A DNA stretch of 64,000 bases from Lysobacter alkalisoli (lineage in GTDB: Bacteria > Pseudomonadota > Gammaproteobacteria > Xanthomonadales > Xanthomonadaceae). Below the pieces are notes generated by a model, which saw nothing but the letters and a program-made list of their open reading frames with translations, made no database searches and was not told the DNA's origin. The stretch's first letter is position 1. Each line of letters begins with the position of its first letter. Of the stretch, positions 35,561 through 42,340 are shown piece by piece. A program made the position numbers and the translations under genes. The DNA is taken from positions 2,056,001-2,120,000 of the forward strand of contig NZ_CP041242.1 in the NCBI RefSeq assembly GCF_006547045.1. The letters are read 5' to 3'.

Positions 35561-35568
35561 CTGGCTAC

Positions 35569-36438
35569 ATGAGCACTGATACTTTCGAAACCCATCGCCC
35601 GCGCCTGTTCGCGCTGGCCTACAAGCTGCTGGGCAGCCGCAGCGATGCCGAGGACGTGGTCCAGGATGCCTGGCTGCGCTGGTCGCAGGCCGAGCACGAG
35701 GGGATTCGCGATCCCGAGGCCTGGCTGATCACGGCGACCACCCGGCTTGGCATCGACCGCCTGCGCCTGGTCCGCCACCAGCGCGAAACCTATCCCGGGC
35801 CGTGGCTGCCGGAGCCGCTGCAAGTCGATGTCGACACCGCGCTCACGCCCGAGCACGGCGCCGAACTGGCCGACCAGGTCTCGTTGGCGTTCCTGACGCT
35901 GCTCGAACGACTCGGACCCGACGAGCGGGCCGCGTTCCTGCTGAAGGAGACCTTCGACTACGACTACGGCCGGATCGCGCAACTGCTCGGACACAGCGAG
36001 GCCAACTGCCGGCAGATGGTGCACCGTGCACGCACGCGATTGCGGGCGGAACGGCCGCGCTTCACGGTCGCATCCGGCCAGCACCGGCGCCTGCTGGAAC
36101 GCTTCATGCACGCGACGCAGGCCGGCGACCAGGCCGCGATCATGCAGCTGCTCGACGCGAACGCCCGCCTGGTCACCGACGGTGGCGGCAAGGTCACCGC
36201 GGTCATCCGCCCGCTGGTCGGCGCCGAGCGCATCGCACGCCTGTTCTGGGCCGTCGCACGCCGGTTCGGGGACGGGACCGAAGGCCGCATCGGTCGGGTC
36301 AACGGCGAACCCGCGCTGCTGCGCTGGCGCGGGGGCCGGCTGTTCTCGATCACCACGATCACGATCGACGGCGGCCGCATCACCCAGGTACTGACGGTGA
36401 TGAATCCGGACAAGCTGCACGGGCTGCTGAACGCCTGA
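35569..36438 (+). CDS. ECF sigma factor, ECF41 group (SigJ-like)
   Basis: Extracytoplasmic-function sigma factor with a fused C-terminal SnoaL-like control domain instead of a separate anti-sigma factor. The 289-residue protein has sigma region 2 (YKLLGSRSDAEDVVQDAWLRW), the linker motif GPWLPEPL near residue 78, region 4 (LGPDERAAFLLKETFDYDY), then the C-domain with DGGGK at about 204-208 and NPDKL near 279-283. The linker and these C-terminal motifs are hallmarks of ECF41. Its own promoter motif lies just upstream and a CMD/AhpD-type gene is downstream, the classic ECF41 pairing. Confidence 0.94.
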   Translation: MSTDTFETHRPRLFALAYKLLGSRSDAEDVVQDAWLRWSQAEHEGIRDPEAWLITATTRLGIDRLRLVRHQRETYPGPWLPEPLQVDVDTALTPEHGAELADQVSLAFLTLLERLGPDERAAFLLKETFDYDYGRIAQLLGHSEANCRQMVHRARTRLRAERPRFTVASGQHRRLLERFMHATQAGDQAAIMQLLDANARLVTDGGGKVTAVIRPLVGAERIARLFWAVARRFGDGTEGRIGRVNGEPALLRWRGGRLFSITTITIDGGRITQVLTVMNPDKLHGLLNA

Positions 36439-36471
36439 GTCCGGCAGGGCGATGGGCTATCGATCGGCGGC

Positions 36472-36498
36472 TGTCACGCCACGACGCCCTGCCCCGTC
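36472..36498 (+). promoter_or_regulatory. ECF41-type promoter of the AhpD-like gene
   Basis: TGTCACG-N16-CGTC, identical in both elements and spacing to the motif at 35534-35560, with the shared flanks GGC before and CCT-like bases after. It lies about 58 bp before the ATG of the AhpD-like gene. Confidence 0.8.
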
Positions 36499-36555
36499 CT
36501 TCCCATACAACGGCCATGGTGGCCGCCTTAAGACAAAATGCCGGAGAAGACGACA

Positions 36556-37026
36556 ATGCAAGCCCCCCACATCGACTACACCGTCCACGCGCCGAAGGCG
36601 TTCCAGCAACTGGTTCAGCTGAGCGGACAACTGTACAAGGGTCCGCTGGGCTTGAGCCTGGTCGAGCTGGTCTCGCTGCGCGTATCGCAGCTCAACGGGT
36701 GCGTGTTCTGCCTCGACATGCACACCGAAGCCTTGCGCAAGGCAGGCGTGGCACAGCGCAAGCTCGACACCGTCGCCGCCTGGCGCGAAAGCCCGTTGTT
36801 CGACGACCGTGAACGCGCTGCGTTGGCCTGGGCGGAAGCCCTGAACGACCTGGGACAGGCCGCGATCCCCGATCAGGCGCTGCAACGGTTGCAGGCGCAC
36901 TTCGACGAGCGCGAGGTATCCGAGCTGACCTTCGCCGTGGCCGCGATCCGGGCCTGGAACATGCTCAACGTCGGCCTGCGCAAACCACTGCCGGACGTGC
37001 CCTACTCGGCCGATACCGGGGCGTGA
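36556..37026 (+). CDS. AhpD/carboxymuconolactone decarboxylase family protein
   Basis: A 156-residue helical protein with the redox motif CVFCLDMHTEAL (CXXC followed by His two residues later), as in AhpD-like alkylhydroperoxidases. The ATG at 36556 follows GGAG by nine bases; another ATG at 36538 lacks such a site. CMD-fold proteins are the commonest partners of ECF41 sigma factors, and the upstream promoter motif places it under this one. Likely role: defence against peroxides or a related redox reaction, substrate unknown. Confidence 0.9.
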   Translation: MQAPHIDYTVHAPKAFQQLVQLSGQLYKGPLGLSLVELVSLRVSQLNGCVFCLDMHTEALRKAGVAQRKLDTVAAWRESPLFDDRERAALAWAEALNDLGQAAIPDQALQRLQAHFDEREVSELTFAVAAIRAWNMLNVGLRKPLPDVPYSADTGA

Positions 37027-37083
37027 GGAGCAGGAACCGGCTCGTGACGGCACGGCTCCAGCAGGCTGTCTTTCCGCAATCTG

Positions 37084-38207
37084 CTAGGGCATCGGGGCGG
37101 CGGCACCGGGGCTCCGGCGCTGGAACAGATCCCGATAAGGGTCGCGGAAAGCGTCACGGGCACCTCTGTCGGCGGGCCGGCTCTTCAGCGACCTGGCCAT
37201 GGCCCATTGGCGGCCGGCTTCGCGCTCATTGCCCATCAGGGCATGGACGCGGGCCAGACCGAGGTGGAACTGTGGTTCGCCGCGATGCAGGCGGATCGCG
37301 CGGCGATAGGCGTCGAGGGCGGCTTCATGGTCGCCCCGCCGCTCGTGCTGCAGACCGACGACGAAGTTGCGGTAAGGATCGCGCCGCTCCATCCGCGCCA
37401 ATCGGCGCTCATAGCGGGCCGCCTTGCCGGCCTCGCCGTGATGTCTGTACAGATTGACCAGGTTGGACAGTGCTGCCGGGTGTTGCGGGGCGGTATCGAG
37501 CACGGCCAGATAGGCCTGCTCCGCCGCAACGATGTCGCCGAGGCGGTTTCGGGCCACGCCGATATTGTTCATGCCCGGCACGAAACCCGGCTCCAGCTCG
37601 ATCGCGGCATCGAAATGACGGAGCGCGGCAGCCATCTCGTCGCGTTCGAGCAGCTCGACACCACGGTTGTTGATGAAGTGCGCCAGCGCGCGACGGTCGC
37701 TGATCTCCCGCGGCGGGTTGCGACTGAGCGTGAGCCCGGGCTCGAAATCGACGGTGTAGTGCCGCCCCCGACATCGACGCCGGCATTGACGTGTCCGGCA
37801 TGGATGACGACGTTGCTGTCCAGGCTGCCGGGCCAGACCAGCACATCGTCGGTTTCCTGCATGTGGGCATCGAAACCCACCCGACGCGCCAACACCACGA
37901 AGGCCAGAGTGAAGGACAGGCAGTTGCCGCGTCGGTCGTGCAGGGTCTCGGCGACGGAGCGAGTGGCTTCGTTGTCGTACTCGAAGGCCAGTCCGTCGGA
38001 GGCGAACATCCACTCAACCAGTCGCTCGAGCCGCCTGACCGGTTTCGGTTCCGCCGCCACCTGTTCCTGCAGCGGCGCGTGCAGCTCCGCCGGCACGGCG
38101 GTGACCTGCTCCCAGTCCGACAGCACCGGCACCGGAGGCGGCGCAGGCAGGTCGAGCGTGGACAGCGCCAGTGCCGCCGCCATCGTCCAGGTCAACATGA
38201 TGCGCAC
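37084..38207 (-). pseudogene. Transglutaminase-like/TPR protein, interrupted by a frameshift
   Basis: Two overlapping frames encode consecutive parts of one secreted protein. The first (from the ATG at 38207) has a signal peptide and a transglutaminase-like core with RGNCLSFTLAFVVLARRVGF and later HAGHVNAGVDVGGG. The second continues HYTVDFEPGLTLSRN and then about four TPR repeats (FINNRGVELLERDEMAAALR, FVPGMNNIGVARNRLGDIVA and so on). The frames meet at a C5 run at 37765-37769 (G5 on the coding strand). One more G would give VDVGGRHYTVDF in a single frame of about 375 residues. Marked as broken, but a homopolymer error is likelier than true decay. Confidence 0.8.
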
Positions 38208-38307
38208 TCCTTCCCGCGATCGCGGGCCGGATGACCATGGCTTGAGTCTACTCCTGCCCGGGCAGGTATCCTCGCGCAGTCACGGCCCGTGACGCCCGGG
38301 AGCCGAG

Positions 38308-40182
38308 ATGCCCCACCCACGCCACTCCACTCCGCTGACAGATGGCCCGCGCCCGAGCCTGCGCGAGCGCTTCAACGCGCTGCGCAACCTGCCACCGTTC
38401 CTGCGCCAGATCTGGGCGACCAGCCCGGGGCTGACCGTGATGACGCTGGCATTGCGGCTGCTGCGGGCACTGATCCCGGTGGCGATGCTCTACATTGGCA
38501 AGCTGATCATCGACGAGGTGGTGCGGCTGGTCGGTGTCGGGGTGGCAACCGGATCGCTGGCCGATGCCCTGGGCAGCCACCAGTACGACCACCTGTTCTG
38601 GCTGCTGGTGGCCGAGTTCGCACTGGCGATCGGTTCGGACCTGATCGGTCGGCTGGTCAGCTACGGCGACTCGATGCTGTCGGAGCTGTTCACCAACGCC
38701 ACCAGCATCCGGTTGATGGAGCATGCGGCGAACCTGGACCTGGAGGATTTCGAGGATCCGGACCTGCAGGACAAGCTCGACCGCGCCCGCCGCCAGACCA
38801 TGGGTCGGGCCAACCTGATGAGCCAGTTGTTCGGCCAGGTGCAGGACATGATCACCGTGGCCAGCTTCGCCGTCGGCCTGCTGGTCTACGCACCGTGGCT
38901 GATCGTGCTGCTGGCGATCGCGCTGGTGCCGGCCTTCGTCGGCGAGGCGCACTTCAACGCGCTGGGCTACTCGTTGAACTTCGCCTGGACACCGGAGCGG
39001 CGCCAGCTCGAATACGTGCGCCAGATGGGTGCCAGCGTGGAGACGGCCAAGGAGGTGAAGATCTTCAACCTCCACACCTTCCTGATCGCGCGCTATCGCG
39101 AACTGGCGGAAAAATTCTTCCGCGCCAACCGGACGCTGGCGCGCAAACGCGCGCTCTGGGGCACGCTGCTGGCGGCACTGGGCACGCTGGGCTACTACGC
39201 CGCCTATGCCTACATCGCCTGGCGCACGGTACGCGGCGATTTCTCGATCGGCGACCTGACCTTCCTGTCCGGCAGTTTCCTGCGCCTGCGGCAGCTGTTG
39301 GAGGGGCTGCTGGTCGGCTTCTCGCAGGTCGCCGGGCAGGCGCTGTACCTGGACGACCTGTTCTCCTTCTTCGAGATCGAGCCGGAGATCGCCAGCCCGG
39401 CCGAACCGCGCGACGTGCCGGTACCGATCCACGATGGCTTCGTGTTCGAGAACGTCGGCTTCCGCTATCCGGGCTCGGAACAGTGGGCGCTGCGCGGGCT
39501 GGATTTCGAGCTGCACGCGGGCGAGGTGCTGGCCCTGGTCGGCGAGAACGGCGCCGGCAAGACCACCCTGGTCAAGCTGCTGGCACGGCTGTACGACCCC
39601 GACGAGGGCCGGATCCTGCTCGATGGGCACGACCTGCGCGAATACGACCTCGACCAGTTGCGGGCGAACATCGGGGTGATTTTCCAGGACTTCGTGCGCT
39701 ACCACCTGACCGCCGGCGAGAACATCGGCGTCGGCCGGGTCGAGGCGATGCACGACGACGCCCGTGTCCGCGAAGCCGCGCGCCGGGGCATGGCCGACGA
39801 AGTGGTCGCCGCCCTCCCCGGCGGCTACGACCAGTTGATCGGCCGGCGCTTCCGTAGCGGCGTCGACCTGTCCGGCGGCCAGTGGCAGAAGATCGCGATC
39901 GCCCGCGCCTACATGCGCGACGCGCAGGTGATGATCCTCGACGAGCCGACCGCGGCGCTGGATGCGCGCAGCGAGTTCGAGGTGTTCCAGCGCTTCAAGG
40001 AGCTGAGCGACCGCCGCACCGCGGTGCTGATCTCGCACCGCTTCAGCAGCGTGCGCATGGCCGACCGCATCCTGGTGCTGTCCGGCGGCCGGCTGGAGGC
40101 CAGCGGCACCCACGATGAGCTGATGGCCGACGGCGGGCGATACGCCGAGCTGTTCGAGCTGCAGGCGGCGGGGTATCGGTGA
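38308..40182 (+). CDS. ABC exporter, fused permease and ATPase
   Basis: A 624-residue half-transporter: about six membrane helices within residues 20-340, then an ATPase domain with Walker A GENGAGKTT at 412-420, VIFQDF Q-loop, signature LSGGQ near 521-526, and Walker B VMILDEPTAALDA. It would act as a homodimer. The family exports lipids, peptides or drugs, and the substrate cannot be read here. It is divergent from the frameshifted TPR gene. Confidence 0.92.
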   Translation: MPHPRHSTPLTDGPRPSLRERFNALRNLPPFLRQIWATSPGLTVMTLALRLLRALIPVAMLYIGKLIIDEVVRLVGVGVATGSLADALGSHQYDHLFWLLVAEFALAIGSDLIGRLVSYGDSMLSELFTNATSIRLMEHAANLDLEDFEDPDLQDKLDRARRQTMGRANLMSQLFGQVQDMITVASFAVGLLVYAPWLIVLLAIALVPAFVGEAHFNALGYSLNFAWTPERRQLEYVRQMGASVETAKEVKIFNLHTFLIARYRELAEKFFRANRTLARKRALWGTLLAALGTLGYYAAYAYIAWRTVRGDFSIGDLTFLSGSFLRLRQLLEGLLVGFSQVAGQALYLDDLFSFFEIEPEIASPAEPRDVPVPIHDGFVFENVGFRYPGSEQWALRGLDFELHAGEVLALVGENGAGKTTLVKLLARLYDPDEGRILLDGHDLREYDLDQLRANIGVIFQDFVRYHLTAGENIGVGRVEAMHDDARVREAARRGMADEVVAALPGGYDQLIGRRFRSGVDLSGGQWQKIAIARAYMRDAQVMILDEPTAALDARSEFEVFQRFKELSDRRTAVLISHRFSSVRMADRILVLSGGRLEASGTHDELMADGGRYAELFELQAAGYR

Positions 40183-40245
40183 CCGGCAGCGGGTGCCTGC
40201 GCATTCGCGTAAAATTGGCAACTTCGATCCATACCCCACCCCCAC

Positions 40246-41055
40246 ATGTCCGCAGCCTTCGGCACCGAAACCGTGCTGGACGTCCGTCACTGGACGGACG
40301 ACTACTTCAGCTTCACCACCACCCGCGACGACGGCTTCCGTTTCGACAACGGCCAGTTCGTGATGATCGGCCTGCAGATCCCGCAGGCAGACGGCACCAG
40401 CAAGCCGCTGTTGCGCGCGTACTCCATCGCCAGCGCGAGTTGGGAGGAGCAACTGGAGTTCTTCAGCATCAAGGTGCCGGACGGTCCGCTGACCTCGCGG
40501 CTGAAGGAGATCAAGCCTGGCGACACCGTGCTGATCGGCCGCAAACCCACCGGCACCCTGCTGATCCACGACCTGCACCCGGGCCGCAACCTGTACCTGC
40601 TCGGCACCGGTACCGGTTTCGCGCCTTGGCTGTCGATCGTCAAGGATCCGGAAACCTACGAGCGCTTCGAGCGGGTCATCCTCTGCCATGGCGTGCGCCA
40701 CGCGCAGGACCTGGCCTACCGCGACTACATCGTCAACGAGCTGCCGCACCATGAGTTCCTGGGCGAAACCATCCGCGAGAAACTGCTCTACTACCCGGCT
40801 GTGACTCGCGAGCCGTTCGAGTTCAACGGCAACGACCATCGCGGCCGCATGACCGACCTGATGGCCACCGGCCAGATGATGCAGCACCTCGGCATCGAGC
40901 CGCTGGATCCGGAACACGACCGCGCGATGGTCTGTGGCAGTCCGGCGATGCTGGCCGACTTCCGCACCCTGCTCGATGGCCGTGGCTTTACCGCCGCACC
41001 ACGCATCGGCACGCCGGGGCAGTACGTGTTCGAACGCGCGTTCGTCGAAAAGTAG
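40246..41055 (+). CDS. fpr: Ferredoxin--NADP+ reductase
   Basis: FAD flavoenzyme that exchanges electrons between NADPH and ferredoxin or flavodoxin. The 269-residue protein has the FAD motif RAYSIAS at 57-63, the NADP region LLGTGTGFAPWLSIVKD, VILCHGVRHAQDLAY, MVCGSPAML, and the C-terminal YVFERAFVEK with the aromatic residue internal, as in bacterial FPRs of subclass I. A TAAAAT hexamer at 40210-40215 may be its -10. Confidence 0.95.
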   Translation: MSAAFGTETVLDVRHWTDDYFSFTTTRDDGFRFDNGQFVMIGLQIPQADGTSKPLLRAYSIASASWEEQLEFFSIKVPDGPLTSRLKEIKPGDTVLIGRKPTGTLLIHDLHPGRNLYLLGTGTGFAPWLSIVKDPETYERFERVILCHGVRHAQDLAYRDYIVNELPHHEFLGETIREKLLYYPAVTREPFEFNGNDHRGRMTDLMATGQMMQHLGIEPLDPEHDRAMVCGSPAMLADFRTLLDGRGFTAAPRIGTPGQYVFERAFVEK

Positions 41056-41140
41056 GATGGGCAGAGCGTAGCGATACCCATCATCGTGTGATCCCGGCCG
41101 TTGCCCCGATGGGCTTCGCCTTCGGCTCTACCCGCCCTAC
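41052..41140. repeat. Inverted-repeat intergenic element
   Basis: The left end starts GTAGGATGGGCAGAGCGTAG and the right end finishes GGCTCTACCCGCCCTAC, an imperfect inverted repeat about 31 bp long with a short centre. It overlaps the fpr stop codon. Elements of this GTAGG(A/G)TGGG...CCC(A/G)CCCTAC form are dispersed between genes in many gammaproteobacteria. It may act as a transcript end or a small non-autonomous mobile element. Confidence 0.65.
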
Positions 41141-41303
41141 ACTTCAGCGGACACACCAAAGGGGGGAAACCGCATTCGGAACGCACCCTGCCCGGCATCA
41201 TCGATGAACTCCTGTCGCTGTTGCCGGACGCGGTCAAGAACCGGCCGGCCGCCGGCCGATGAGCGCGGCGTAGAATCGACATGAGTCCCGAGAAAGCAGA
41301 ACG

Positions 41304-41726
41304 ATGAAGATCCTGGTCCCCGTCGACGGCAGTGCGATCAGCCTGCGTGCCGCCCGTTTTGCCATCAAGCTCGGCAAGCAGCTGAACAAGCCGGCGCGCA
41401 TCACTCTGCTGTCGGTCAACCTGCCGCTGTTCCCGGGCGTGGAGCGCAAGATCGGCACGACCGCCGTGCGCCGCCACTATGCCGAGAACCATGAGCAGAT
41501 GCTCGCCGAGGCGCGCAAGGTGCTTGCGCGGTCCGGGCTGGAGACCAGCGAACGGACCGAAATCGGTGATCCGGCCGAGATGATCCTCGACGTCGCCGCC
41601 AAGGAGCACTGCAACCTGATCGTGATGGGCTCGCACGGCCGCAGCATGGTCAAGGGGCTGCTGCTGGGCTCAGTGTCGAGCAAGGTGATCGCCCAGGGCA
41701 AGGTGCCGGTGACGATCGTGCGCTGA
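41304..41726 (+). CDS. Universal stress protein (UspA family)
   Basis: A 140-residue single-domain Usp with the N-terminal strand KILVPVDGS and the ATP-binding motif GSHGRSMVKGLLLGSVSSKVI, so it is an ATP-binding type. It is convergent with the glutathione peroxidase gene, 19 bp apart. A TAGAAT hexamer at 41271-41276 could be its -10. Confidence 0.93.
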   Translation: MKILVPVDGSAISLRAARFAIKLGKQLNKPARITLLSVNLPLFPGVERKIGTTAVRRHYAENHEQMLAEARKVLARSGLETSERTEIGDPAEMILDVAAKEHCNLIVMGSHGRSMVKGLLLGSVSSKVIAQGKVPVTIVR

Positions 41727-41745
41727 GTGCGCCTGTCGAGCGCTC

Positions 41746-42228
41746 TCAGCCCAGTGCGGCCTCGATGTCGGCGGCCAGCGAGTCGGGCTTGTCGGTCGGC
41801 GCATAGCGCTTGACGACCCGGCCGTCGCGACCGACCAGGAACTTGCTGAAGTTCCATTTGATCGCGTCGATGCCGAGGAAGCCGCCCTTCTCATCCTTCA
41901 GCCATTTCCACAGCGGATGGGCTGCATCGCCGTTGACGTTGATCTTGGCGAACATCGGAAAGCTGACGTCGTAGGTCAGTGAACAGAAATCCTTGATCTC
42001 GGCCTCGCTGCCCGGCTCCTGGTGACCGAACTGGTCGCAGGGGAAGCCGAGCACGACCAGACCGCGATCGCGGTAGTCGTGCCAGAGCTGTTCGAGCCCG
42101 GTGTACTGCGGGGTGAAGCCGCACTTCGAGGCGACGTTGACCACCAGCAGGACCTTGCCGCGGTAGCTGTCGAGCGCGACCTCGCTGCCGTCGATGTCGG
42201 TGGCGGTGAAATCATAGGCGGTGGTCAT
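41746..42228 (-). CDS. Glutathione/thioredoxin peroxidase (GPx family)
   Basis: A 160-residue peroxidase with the catalytic Cys in NVASKCGFTPQY, the second conserved motif LGFPCDQFGHQEPG (whose Cys serves as resolving residue in thioredoxin-dependent members) and the WNFSKFLVGRDG block that completes the active-site tetrad. It is probably thioredoxin-dependent, like most bacterial GPx. It reduces hydrogen peroxide and organic peroxides in the cytoplasm or periplasm; no signal peptide is visible. Confidence 0.93.
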   Translation of the reverse strand: MTTAYDFTATDIDGSEVALDSYRGKVLLVVNVASKCGFTPQYTGLEQLWHDYRDRGLVVLGFPCDQFGHQEPGSEAEIKDFCSLTYDVSFPMFAKINVNGDAAHPLWKWLKDEKGGFLGIDAIKWNFSKFLVGRDGRVVKRYAPTDKPDSLAADIEAALG

Positions 42229-42301
42229 GCGCTTGCTCCAGGCGATGGAGCCTCATTGTAGGCGCAGGTTGCCCGAGGCATGCCTCCGTGCCTGAATCCT
42301 C

Positions 42302-42326
42302 GCCCCTCTCCGGTCGGGAGAGGGGC
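42302..42326. repeat. GCCCCTCTCC hairpin repeat, copy 2
   Basis: GCCCCTCTCC (42302-42311) and GGAGAGGGGC (42317-42326) form a perfect 10-bp stem around a five-base loop. It lies 15 bp beyond the stop of the TonB-receptor gene and matches the imperfect copy at 11314-11342. No T-run follows on the minus strand. Confidence 0.65.
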
Positions 42327-42340
42327 TTGCACAGGATCGG

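Noticed and set aside
37741-37800. Programmed ribosomal frameshift in the TPR gene
   Set aside because: No slippery heptamer such as X XXY YYZ or obvious stimulator was seen; a missing base in the G run is simpler and matches the kinase case.
38248-40917. 889-residue minus-strand frame over the ABC exporter and fpr
   Set aside because: Shadow of two well-supported genes, no recognisable motif.
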